64,000 nucleotides of DNA. Source: Bremia lactucae (lineage: Eukaryota; Oomycota; Peronosporomycetes; Peronosporales; Peronosporaceae). The notes under the pieces are model-generated. The model was given only the letters and a program-made list of their open reading frames with translations, was not told the DNA's origin and did no database searches. Every line of letters begins with the position of its first letter. Position 1 is the stretch's first letter. This document shows, piece after piece, positions 52,864 to 62,287 of the stretch. The position numbers were made by a program, and so were the translations under genes. Location of the stretch: the NCBI RefSeq assembly GCF_004359215.1, contig NC_090615.1, positions 6,910,373 to 6,974,372 on the forward strand, in the 5' to 3' direction.

Positions 52864-54330
52864 TTAAGACTTATTAGCGATGAAGTATGTCACCACGTAG
52901 CGCGAAAAATCATCCAGAAATGTAACTACATATCGTGCTCCACCTTGAGACTTTGTCTCCATTGGACCCATTACATCACTGTGAACAATTCGGAGCAGTG
53001 ATTTTGTCTTCACTTTGCCGTGACTTGACTTTGGAAATGGTCTTACTGACGACTTTCCAGTCACACATCCCTCGCAAATTTCATCTTGATCATCGATATC
53101 ATCACTCAAAACTTGCACATTTATTCCTTCTACACAATTGTGTAGATTCTTCAACGTCTTCATTGGAAGATGTCCTAGTCGTGCATGCCACACACTAGGA
53201 CTCACATCTTTAATTCCACATCCAAACACTTCGCTAGTGAATGCCGACCGTAAAGTTGCACATTCCATCACAAACAGTTTCCCCAATTTGTTTACTACCG
53301 CCACCACATCTTGATCATTCTTTATCACACATGTTCTGTTCGTAAAAGTCACATCCAATCCTTTTTCCAATAGTACAGAAATTGAAAGCAGTCTGCGATC
53401 CAGCTCTGGAACGTACAGCACGTCTTCAATGCGAATTGGCACATTGTTTTTCAGAATAACTCGAATCGTACCAATTCCAGCAGCCATAACTGTCTGCCCA
53501 TTTGCGATCGAGATGCCGATTGACCGATTCAACGATCGAATCTCCAAAAATTCATCTTGGTATGGGCACATGTGACTACTCGCACCACTGTCGAGTAGCC
53601 AACCTTCCGAACCATGTTCACTAACAGTAAACGCTTGCTCGTTATTTTTCTTGTTGGCTTGATTCTTCCAACAGTCTTGTTTCTTATGACCCTGTTTTCC
53701 ACATACGAAACACGTCCCGGTAAACTTGTTTCTTGTTTCCTTCGACCGAAAAACTTTGCCCTTGAAGCTTCTTGTAGCCTTCAATGCAAGTTCACTTGTC
53801 TCCTTGCGAGAAATGCCTTCGTATTCACGACGAAGCATTTCTTTGGCTTGAAAAATATCAATTTCCTTCATGTTCTCAATGATTCTGATGATCTGATCAT
53901 ACTCATCAGATAAGCTTCCAAGCAGTATAACGAGCTGCTCGTCAAACGAAACTTCGTCTCCGATGGCTTGCATGGACATGCACAGCTCATCAAACTTTAG
54001 AAAGTGGTCCAGTACACTCTCTCCCTTCTGCATCTTGAAATCATGTAATTGCCGACGCATCTGCACACGGTTGTGAATATTTCTTCGAAGAAAAAAGCTC
54101 TTTAATATCTCCCAAGCTTCTGCAGCCGTGCCTGCATTGCGAACCATGGACTGTAGACTTGGGGCGATTGACGTACACACAATCGCGAAGGCCTTCATAT
54201 CATTGACTTTCCATATCGACGCGTCGGCCCTTGTGGCACTCGGTGCCTTCGTCGCGTCGATGTGCTCCAGTAGCCCTTTCTTGGCTAGTTTCATCCGAGC
54301 ATTAAATTCCCATACAAAGTAGTTGTCCAT
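52864..54330 (-). CDS. Copia-2 polyprotein, gag, protease and integrase N-terminal part
   Basis: Starts at ATG 54330 (MDNYFVWEFNARMKLAKKG), just downstream of the primer site; the frame is open a further 16 codons into the LTR but without ATG. Gag: ILKSFFLRRNIHNRVQMRRQ, then DIFQAKEMLRREYEGISRK. Zinc knuckle CFVCGKQGHKKQDC (53665-53705). Protease EGWLLDSGASSHMCPY (53560-53610). GAG-pre-integrase WHARLGHLPMK (53155-53190). Integrase zinc-site and first Asp: ICEGCVTGKSSV, HSDVMGPMETKSQGG, VTFLDDFSRYVV. The frame ends at TAA 52864-52866 after YFIANKS, inside integrase. In the 25440-25500 relic the corresponding codon is Lys, so this is a nonsense change. Everything else in gag-pol is open. Confidence 0.93.
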   Translation of the reverse strand: MDNYFVWEFNARMKLAKKGLLEHIDATKAPSATRADASIWKVNDMKAFAIVCTSIAPSLQSMVRNAGTAAEAWEILKSFFLRRNIHNRVQMRRQLHDFKMQKGESVLDHFLKFDELCMSMQAIGDEVSFDEQLVILLGSLSDEYDQIIRIIENMKEIDIFQAKEMLRREYEGISRKETSELALKATRSFKGKVFRSKETRNKFTGTCFVCGKQGHKKQDCWKNQANKKNNEQAFTVSEHGSEGWLLDSGASSHMCPYQDEFLEIRSLNRSIGISIANGQTVMAAGIGTIRVILKNNVPIRIEDVLYVPELDRRLLSISVLLEKGLDVTFTNRTCVIKNDQDVVAVVNKLGKLFVMECATLRSAFTSEVFGCGIKDVSPSVWHARLGHLPMKTLKNLHNCVEGINVQVLSDDIDDQDEICEGCVTGKSSVRPFPKSSHGKVKTKSLLRIVHSDVMGPMETKSQGGARYVVTFLDDFSRYVVTYFIANKS

Positions 54331-54562
54331 ATTGAGGACGTCATTCGGCTCATAACCTGTTGGGATAGGACAACACACTGCGTAAGAATGTCTTCGTGTA
54401 GGGACAATGGAAAAGTAAATTCGTTCTTATAAAACCCTCATACATGTAACGCACTAAAATGTAACAGCTTCACTTGCTCTTCTTCTTGTGTCATTCACGA
54501 CAGTAACCGCCACATCAGCACGACAACGAACCGTCGCCTGATGTTCCACCTTCAACAATTAA

Positions 54563-54784
54563 CACTCTGTCTCGTTTCGATGGGTTGGGAAACTGGGAGT
54601 CATTACTGGTCCAGCAACTGGCAATTTGCATAAACGTTCGATTTGCTATCTCCAATCCATGTTGCCGGATCTCTGAAAGTAAAGATACAGAAAACTGATT
54701 TAAAAGACATATTTCTTTGCAATTTCTAAGCCCCGAACATATTTGTAAGCACTCTTAGAGTGCCTTTTATAGTGTGCATTTGTT
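54563..54784 (+). repeat. Tandem repeat R, unit R1 right part
   Basis: CTCTGTCTCGTTTCGATGGGTTGG... to CCCGAACATATTTGTAAG, the continuation missing at 34359. It is followed directly by unit R2. Confidence 0.7.
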
Positions 54785-55290
54785 CTGACATATTGGAAGA
54801 TTAGCCGACTTAATTGAGGGCATGTAAAAGCCACGAAAACGATTCTAAATTTTACTCAGCCAAGTGAAAAATATGACATCCATCGTTATCCTTGCAGCGA
54901 TCCAAAAAGGAGAAATGCTTATCTGCATTGAGTCGTTTGCAAGGTGTCGATTGGTGGACAGGGTTGTGCTTGTGACCACTCTGTCTTGTTTTGATGTGTT
55001 GGAAACTGGGAGTCATTACTGGTTCAACAACTGGCGTTTTTGCTTATACGCTCGATTTGCTATCTTCAATTCATCTTGCCGTTTCGAGATGCAAAGAGCA
55101 GATTTAAAAAAACATTTTTTGCAATTTTTAGCCCCGAATGTCTCGTTTCATGAATATTATTTCCTGTGTGTGGTAACAAATAAAGAAATAGACTTAAGAA
55201 GCGAGGTAGCCCCGCTACAGATTTGCCATGTAACCTCGAATGACCTGGATAGCGTTAACATGCCACTCGTTGCCCTAATTACGACATAGC
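54785..55290 (+). repeat. Tandem repeat R, unit R2 (intact) with open frame
   Basis: Uninterrupted unit: GACATATTGGAAGATTAGCCGAC ... GTGCTTGTGACCACTCTGTCTTG ... TTAGCCCCGAATG. A frame from 54870 reads MTSIVILAAIQKGEMLICIE and RLVDRVVLVTTLSCFD and stays open to 55289. The start of this frame is kept in R1 (34255-34359), so R may carry an old gene piece. The protein is not recognised. Confidence 0.6.
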
Positions 55291-55868
55291 AATGCAAAAT
55301 GTTGTGATACAGAATATCAACTTAAATAGTACGAGCGATCGATTAGCTTTTTGAAAAAAATATTTCATGTCTAAATTATGCCAACGTCAAAATACACGAC
55401 ACATGACACCAATGCGAGGTGTCGGCTTTACAGGCCTCATGATATTGGTGTGGAAAACTCAAAGGAGGCAGCGAGTACTTGCTTGATCTTGAGATACTTT
55501 CTCGCAAAATTCGCCTAATTTACAAACAGATTTGCGATCTAAGCTGTACGGAATGAACTTACCTGAAAAGCCTCTCATAAGTGGCGTCTTATATCGCACT
55601 TAAAGAACTTACTAGCTTGATCTTAATTCTTGGACATTTGGCGCGACTTTCGCGTGCTGAGATTGGGCCATACCCATTTCGGCAGCCATCCGATTCAGTA
55701 GTCGTAGGGGACGTCGTTCGAACCTAAAGGAAGTGCGTGCCCGCGTTCCTTTCAACTAATACCATAACCAGTAGAGAGTATTCTTGTCATCGCTCAATTC
55801 TGCGAAATCTCATGCAAGAGTAATAATACATTACTTCCATTACGGCTTCTTCTTGCGCAAGTGCTTGT
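55291..55868. other. Unassigned sequence
   Basis: No gene or known repeat recognised on either strand. Composition is average, with no long open frame. Confidence 0.4.
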
Positions 55869-56321
55869 TGTAACGGGGCACTACGACTTCTACTGCTTCA
55901 GTACAACCACTTCGCACTACTTAAGTTGTGAGTGGTGCCTTACGTTATTTCACGTTCACTAATTCGTGCAAAGGAAGACTTCTCTTTAAGACAACTAGCT
56001 TAAAGAGGGTTAAATGAAAACTGTATTAATATAAATAAGTTTCTCTTCTTTCCATCTGTTAATGCTAACTTAATTACAAAACTTATACTAAACATGCAAT
56101 TGAAATCTTATCTTATATAATCTGTCTCTCTCTTTTGTTTACGTCTACAGCTGATTAGTCTGCGGGATAAATAGATATAATGACCTATACCTATTTATGG
56201 ATAAGAATTCTGAATTTTTACTATATAAAGTAATATCCCTTAAATATTATCTATCTCTTAGATAATATATTAATTAACAACCTTTAAGTGTTGATTTCAT
56301 GTAACGATACACCCCGTTACA
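55869..56321 (-). repeat. Solo LTR-A
   Basis: 453 bp, TGTAACGGGGCACTACG to CACCCCGTTACA, collinear with 33692-34132 (TCTGTCTCTCTCTTT, CTGCGGGATAAATAGATATAATG, CCTTTAAGTGTTGATTTCATGTAACGATAC). Flanks CTTGT and GCTGT are similar but not a perfect duplication. No internal sequence adjoins. Confidence 0.8.
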
Positions 56322-56865
56322 GCTGTGGTAGTCACAGGCATCCTGGTCGGTCGTAAATTCTAGTAACAACTTTTATGTGCTTGATCAACACACACAAAAG
56401 GTTTCAGACGTTCCTTTGACGTTAATTTTTTTTCTCAAGGCTTTCAGCGAGTATACATATCACGGTAAGGGATTGTCGCCTACTTCGAATGGCATATATA
56501 ATTGAGTAGTTTTTCGCTTCGCACCACTGTTGGATCCAAATGTTAAGTCAGCATCAACAAAAAAGGTGAGCACATTAAATAGATACCCCAGCTATATTTC
56601 AGCGACAAGGAATTTCGACGTCCAGCTATGCGTTCGTTAGAAAGTTAAAACTCGAAATATTTCCGTTGTGTAGCGAACAAAACTTGTAGATATTGAGAAA
56701 TGTTATCATCATTACAATGTGAAAATACACAAAAAAAGTCTAAGGATCATAAATAATTTGATCAACTACCATGGTAAGTCGATATTCTCAAATTTGATGA
56801 CCTATCTTAAGTCTTAATACTTTACAGACACCATAAATCACATCATAGCTTCGGGATACTATAGT
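56322..56865. other. Unassigned AT-rich sequence
   Basis: Nothing recognised between the solo LTR-A and the G3 LTR. Confidence 0.4.
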
Positions 56866-57401
56866 TGTAACGGGCTAAAGTTGCCCTGATGTTACACAGT
56901 ACCCGTTAAGTACACTTGGTGTACTTAACGGGGATGGTTAATTACTAAATTATAGTAATTAGACCCAAAACACTCGGGTGTGGTGCACATTTGTGACTAA
57001 CCCTTGTGTATATGATGCACATGGGTGCATTCACATGAGGAGGGATGACGCCTAGCGTCATCCGTTACGCGAGGTATTTAGAAAGATACGCTCGCAACAC
57101 ATATTTAGTGTTATCTATAGAGATTACATTTTGATTGATAAAAATAGGTATTTATATTCTATACGATTAAATATAAATCAGTCTGAAAACTACTTCCTAC
57201 TTGATAAGTGCGCACGAGGAGCCGGATTACCGCTCCTCTGACAACACTTAATCAAAGTACTTGGTGCGTTGGGTGAGATCGCTAACGCGCCCACCGCAAC
57301 TACATCACTGCACGCAAGAGAAGCAGGTTAAACCGTTTCCTCGCTGTGCTAGGGTGTGCGCCTAAGTAGAGCGTGGCCGTATTACGACGTGCCCGCCTAC
57401 A
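56866..57401 (+). repeat. G3 Gypsy 5' LTR, copy 3 (longest)
   Basis: 536 bp, TGTAACGGGCTAAAGTTGCC to GCCCGCCTACA. It contains the palindromic ACCCGTTAAGTACAC..TTGGTGTACTTAACGGGG (56908-56935) and GATGACGCCTAGCGTCATC (57041-57060). The 57019-57110 segment is absent from the LTR at 28622. A damaged primer-like site CTTTGTAGAACTTG follows (TTGGTAGCACTTG in copy 2). Confidence 0.8.
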
Positions 57402-58885
57402 CTTTGTAGAACTTGAATTTGTACCCACGACCCGCGTCTCTGCGTGTGTACGTGAGGATGAGCCTCAACATCGATTGGGCTCATTTTCCCCACCTTTCCG
57501 AACATCATCGGAAGATGGCACGACATTTGGCCAGGGACTTGGTAAACAAGTCCTGGCCTGGCTCCTGGGCAGTCTTCCTGAGCAACATGTTGCTCAGTTG
57601 AAGCAGTTTGAGGCATTCGTGCTCGGATAGCGGAGGGCCGCGTCCGAGGCACAAAGCCATGCTGCGGCGGAGTCCGTCACTCAGACTCAGGATGAGCTGG
57701 GGCATGAGCAGGCTCGGAGCGAAGCTCTCAACAGGACTGCTGAGATGCTCTCTGCCCGGCTGCATCAGCCGAGGCCCATTCGGATGGCCCCGCCCAAGTT
57801 CGATGGAACTGCAGCGCACATGATTGTCCATTGGCTGTTAGCCGTGGAGCAAAGCGGTGTCGCGAGCTCATCAAGGACGACAGTCGGATGGTGTCGTACG
57901 CCATGTCGCATCTGCGCGGTAAGGCCTCAGAGTGTGGGCTTATCTGGCGCTTATGGCGGACAGAAAGGCGTTCCCTACATGGGCGATCTTTAAGGGAAAG
58001 ATTCGCGCCATGTACCAGCCGCCGAACAACGAAGTGTTGCTTTAGGCGCGCTTCTTTGGAGCGCAACAGGCGAAGTGATCTCTGCAAGAGTATGTGCAGG
58101 AGACGCGCTCGCTGTCGGCGTCCATTACCGTAGGTCCGATTCCGGAGCACATTAAGGTGCCCACGTTTATGAACGGACAACGGCATGGCCCATCGCGACA
58201 GGCCCTTTTCAGAAAGAGGCCGTCGACGATGAAAGAGGCAATACAAATTGTTTTGGTTGAGGAGTCCTACAACAGTGCCTCGGCGACAGCTTGAGCAATC
58301 CTTCAACAGTGCTTCGGCAGCAGCTTGGTATCAGCCGTCGTCGAGAGGTCAGATGCCACTCCCATGGAGTTGGGCAATCCAGACGTTGTCTGTTATAAAT
58401 GCGGCTAGCGCGGCCATATAATGGCTCGCTGCTATGCCAGGGTCCCTGCTGGGGCGAAGAAGCCCAGCAAGAGGACTCCCTACCCAAAGAGCGATGGCAA
58501 GAACCAGCGTGCGAGACGCATGAGTTCTGCATCGACCACTGAGGGGTCGGGAAATTCAGGAGCGCAGTAGGGGCGGGATGCCCTATTAAAAAAATCATAT
58601 TATACAACCAAAAACTTCCTCCGATGAATCCTAAAAATATTAAAAAATAGCATGTATTTTTTAAGGTAATGTAATCGGATAAATGTGTTTGTTGATTTTC
58701 AACTTCCATATTTTCCAATTTTTCCTACTGACGCGAACTCTGAAGCTACCCCTAAGTTCAGAGTTGTGGAACAAATGGGCAGCATAGATCCTGAGGTCTC
58801 GAAATTTTGGACCTCAACCATGCTGGTCTTCAGCGCTTAATACGAGGCTATGACCTGGTGTTTTAGTCGCTTTGCCAGGATGACA
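57402..58885 (+). pseudogene. Gypsy G3 gag, copy 3
   Basis: Gag region of the nearly full-length G3 element. Left part QHRLGSFSPPFRTSS and LLGSLPEQHVAQLKQFEAFV (57470-57627), stop at 57628. MAPPKFDGTAAHMIVHWLLA (57787-57850) then a 1-base frameshift; HIKVPTFMNGQRHGPSRQAL (58148-58205). Zinc knuckle CYKCG*RGHIMARC at about 58390-58430, with one TAG but all four metal ligands present. A 138 bp insertion (58586-58723) interrupts the end. It is more diverged from copies 1 and 2 than they are from each other and does not share their TAG after MVPSTME. Confidence 0.8.
58586..58723. repeat. Small AT-rich insertion with CCTA duplication
   Basis: 138 bp with no counterpart in the other two gag copies (which read GCCCTACTGACGCG). 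It is flanked by CCTA at 58582-58585 and 58724-58727. Its ends are only weakly inverted (TTAAAAAAAT / ATTTTT), so it may be a small non-autonomous DNA element. Confidence 0.55.
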
Positions 58886-58899
58886 AGTGAGAAGAGGCG

Positions 58900-59888
58900 A
58901 CCGTTCGTTTAGCGAACAGCGCGCTCGTTAAGCCTGAGAGAGTTTAGGTAGAACTCGCCTTCAGCTTTAGTGACTTCTTTGTAAAGAGAAGTTCACAGTG
59001 CTAGGTATGGAGAGTCCGTATGATCTCATCCTAGGCATGCCATGGTTGGCAAAACCCAACCATGGATAGACTGGCGTACACGCACAGTTGCGAGGTCTGC
59101 GCAGGACACCGGAAAGGATGTGCTCCTGCGAGACTCGTATGCAACTGATGTCGTGTCAAACACAGTTGAGGGTGCGTTGACGGGATGTCAAACGTCACCA
59201 ATTTCTACCCAGCTCGTGGAGACTGAGGTAGTGAAAAGAACGATGATAAGTAGTCATGCGTCCGAATACCCTGCACAGAGCCGAGAGCCTGTGGCAGTAG
59301 ACGGCGAGCTGACAGGAAGTCATGCGTCGCATAAACCGCCACAGTGCCTAGAGCCTGGTGCGGTTGGAAGGGGTGCGTTAGCCAGGAGTGCAACGGCACC
59401 CGCTTCCCAGAAAAAGGTCGTGGTGACTCGAAGAACGAGTACCCGACAGATTAGGACGATCAAAGGCACGTCTAAACGAGTGACCTTTGGATCAGTCTCT
59501 AATAAAGAGGACGGGCCTTCGAACGAGGTGTTCGAGGCCGTCAAAGACGAAATTGCGGAGGCATCCTCAGTTGAGGTGCTCCGGCAAGTCTTTAAATCTG
59601 CCGAGGAGATAGTAAATCTCCCGGAGATGTCGTGGGATCTGTTCCTTGCCGAATTAAAGGAAGGAAAGATCCACGAAATAGTCGCACCAGTTCCAGAAGA
59701 GAACTTGGTGGACTGCTGCTCGTCGTCCACAATGGACGAGAGCGTCCTAGAAACGGACAAAAAGAAGCGGTACGCTGCTCAAGGCTGGGATGCCTTGAGA
59801 GACAGTCCGTTCTTTGAGGTTCTGTGGAAACATCGTGATGTGTTCCCAGAAGAAGTGCCGAGCCGCCTACCAGCAGATAGGGGCATCG
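58900..59888 (+). CDS. Gypsy G3 protease end and pol linker (partial)
   Basis: Protease C-terminal block MESPYDLILGMPWLAKTQPW and IDWRTRTV (59008-59090), then a long hydrophilic linker in one open frame from 59042 to the gap. It has paired motifs SHASEYPAQSREPVAVDGEL and SHASHKPPQCLEPGAVGRGA (59253-59380, about 108 bp apart, an internal repeat). The linker is otherwise rich in Ser, Thr, Glu and Lys. It ends in SSSTMDESVLETDKKKRYAA and FFEVLWKHRDVFPEEVPSRL, the standard lead-in to Gypsy reverse transcriptase. The catalytic DSG part of protease upstream (58860-59000) is not readable in one frame. Confidence 0.75.
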
Positions 59889-60538
59889 NNNNNNNNNNNN
59901 NNNNNNNNNNNNNNNNNNNNNNNNNNNNNNNNNNNNNNNNNNNNNNNNNNNNNNNNNNNNNNNNNNNNNNNNNNNNNNNNNNNNNNNNNNNNNNNNNNNN
60001 NNNNNNNNNNNNNNNNNNNNNNNNNNNNNNNNNNNNNNNNNNNNNNNNNNNNNNNNNNNNNNNNNNNNNNNNNNNNNNNNNNNNNNNNNNNNNNNNNNNN
60101 NNNNNNNNNNNNNNNNNNNNNNNNNNNNNNNNNNNNNNNNNNNNNNNNNNNNNNNNNNNNNNNNNNNNNNNNNNNNNNNNNNNNNNNNNNNNNNNNNNNN
60201 NNNNNNNNNNNNNNNNNNNNNNNNNNNNNNNNNNNNNNNNNNNNNNNNNNNNNNNNNNNNNNNNNNNNNNNNNNNNNNNNNNNNNNNNNNNNNNNNNNNN
60301 NNNNNNNNNNNNNNNNNNNNNNNNNNNNNNNNNNNNNNNNNNNNNNNNNNNNNNNNNNNNNNNNNNNNNNNNNNNNNNNNNNNNNNNNNNNNNNNNNNNN
60401 NNNNNNNNNNNNNNNNNNNNNNNNNNNNNNNNNNNNNNNNNNNNNNNNNNNNNNNNNNNNNNNNNNNNNNNNNNNNNNNNNNNNNNNNNNNNNNNNNNNN
60501 NNNNNNNNNNNNNNNNNNNNNNNNNNNNNNNNNNNNNN
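59889..60538. other. Assembly gap (650 N)
   Basis: The codons on the left (PADRGI) and right (HEIDLEPG) are neighbours separated by one residue in Gypsy RT lead-ins, as at 43050-43080 in this window. The gap either hides an insertion or is a scaffolding size estimate with almost nothing missing. Confidence 0.95.
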
Positions 60539-61560
60539 GCACGAGATAGACCTCGAACCTGGCACCAAGTATTGTGTGACCAGGCAATGGCCGTTGCCGA
60601 AAGAACAAGTCGATTATATCGATGAGTTCTTCGACAAACGAGCCAAGGCGGGACATGTGCGTGAGAGCAAATCGCCTCACTGCAGCCTGACCTTTTGTGT
60701 GCATAAAGCCACAGGTAGATGGCGCGTGGTTCATGCTTATAATAAGCTGAACACGGCGACCATACCGGCGCAAACGCCAATCTCGCGGAAAGGTGTCTTG
60801 TTGAACTCCATGGGAAAGTCAACAATCTTTTCCGCGTTGGATTTAAAGGATGGCTACTATCAGGTACTTATGAGTGAGTCCGATATAGCCAAAACAGCTG
60901 TAAGCACCCCAAGCAGTATGCTTTGGGAGTGGCTTGTGATGCCCAAGGTTTAAAAAACGCACCAGCGACATTCAACCAAGTGGTGGCTCACGTGATGCGT
61001 CAACACCGTGCCTACGCGCTTCATTACTTTGACGATGTATTCGTGCGTAATAGGGCCGAGGACGGGCTGAGCGCAATAGAGTCGCACAAGCGTCATTTAG
61101 ATTTTTTTTTTTTGTTGCAGACTTTAAAGGACGCCCAATTTTACGTCAACTTGCAAAAGTGCGTCATAGGGGTCCCTGAGATACCTGTACTGGGCTGCAT
61201 CGTTGGTACACATGGTGTACGAGCAGACTAAGACAAGGTAAAATCAGTAAAGGAATGGCCAATTCCACGGCATGTGAAGGATTTGCGCCTATTCCTAGGG
61301 CAAGTTAATTACTTGCATAAGTATAGCAAGAATTATGCGGAGCAAACTAAACCATTATCGGACCTCCTTAAAAAGGACACAGAATGACTTCGGCTAAAAG
61401 GACAAGATGATTGGTTCACATCAGTGAAGCATTCTCTTGTAGAGGCACTGATCTTAGCATTTCAAGACGCGGACAAGCCTTTTAGCGTCGTCTGCGATGC
61501 AAGTTATTTTGCATTCGGCAGCGCGCTCACTCAAAAGGAATGAAGGTGTTGACCGCGTCA
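60539..61560 (+). pseudogene. Gypsy G3 reverse transcriptase and start of RNase H
   Basis: RT: HEIDLEPGTKYCVTRQWPLP, AKAGHVRESKSPHCSLTFCV, GRWRVVHAYNKLNTATIPAQ, STIFSALDLKDGYYQVLM (60545-60875), then WEWLVMP. A frameshift at about 60948 moves into KNAPATFNQVVAHVMRQH and ALHYFDDVFV (60960-61045), the YxDD-type catalytic site. Then YVNLQKCVIGVPEIPVLGC to GVRAD and TAA at 61229. The thumb/connection continues in frame: EWPIPRHVKDLRLFLGQVNY (61250-61310). RNase H start DADKPFSVVCDASYFAFGSA (61470-61525) then a frameshift near 61543. Five or more lesions in about 1 kb. Confidence 0.85.
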
Positions 61561-61564
61561 TCTC

Positions 61565-62287
61565 TTGTCAGTTTCGCGGCTTTTAAAAGCCGCGGATCTT
61601 AATTACTCCGTGCATGGCAAAGAGCTACTTTTAATAAAGTATGCTCTTGTCAAGTTTTATGTGCACCTATTGGGCACCGAACCATTTGTGGTTTATACGA
61701 ATCAGGCATCACTGCGGACCGCAATAAACTCACCGCGCCTCTCGCCTAGAATGGCAAGATGGCTCACATTCTTCTCTGAATTTAATTATAGCGTCAGCCA
61801 AGACATTCGAGGTAAGAAAGCACGAAGTGTGTCTAGTGCGAAAGCACAATTTCAGCCGTCAACGTTGGCAGCCATGAAGGCATACCACGTGACGAGCTCA
61901 TTGGCCTCTGAAATAAAAGAGAGCTACAGTCAGGACGACCATTGTCGCCTGCTGTTGGATCACTTTGGTGGACGAAAGGTTTCCCTTCCGTCGCACCTGA
62001 AAGCAAAGCAAAATCGCTTTAGCTACAGCGATGGCCTGTTAGAGCATCAGCTGTCACCTTGTGATCCCCTGAGAATCTATGTGCCTCATGACACAGATCT
62101 AAAGCTGATGATCCTTCACGAGCTCCATGATTCGCCATCTTGTGGGCATCTGGCCGTGAAAAGACATTCTTACGAATGTCAGAGGCATTTTGGTGGCCAC
62201 ATCTATATAGATGGGTGGCCAACTATATTCGCTCTTGCGAACAGTGTCAGCGCATTAAGCCTGCACCGTCCAGCAGTGCACCACTGA
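61565..62287 (+). pseudogene. Gypsy G3 RNase H and integrase zinc domain
   Basis: Open for 240 codons. RNase H: LNYSVHGKELLLIKYALVKF (catalytic Glu), FVVYTNQASLRTAINSP and RMARWLTFFSEFNYSV. Spacer, then integrase H2C2 zinc domain: VPHDTDLKLMILHELHDSP, GHLAVKRH (His pair), ANSVSALSLHRPA in altered form. The expected CxxC (CEQCQRIK) is present in the neighbouring frame at 62235-62255 (TGCGAACAGTGTCAGCGC), so a frameshift at about 62225 breaks it. Confidence 0.8.

Larger units (their letters stand above)
50028..54557 (-). mobile_element. Complete Copia element, Copia-2
   Basis: 4530 bp with 200 bp LTRs at 50028-50227 and 54358-54557. The LTRs differ at two positions (A/C in GGGAMAATGG and T/C in ACGYACT), and the element is flanked by a perfect ATTAA target duplication (50023-50027 and 54558-54562). 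Primer-binding site 54346-54357 (initiator tRNA-Met anticodon arm type). Polypurine tract 50228-50240 (GAGGAGGAG on the minus strand). One percent LTR divergence marks it as the youngest insertion in the window. Confidence 0.96.

Noticed and set aside
59042..60953. Very long open frames on both strands across the 650 N gap
   Set aside because: They are open only because N bases create no stops; only the parts outside the gap with Gypsy motifs were kept.
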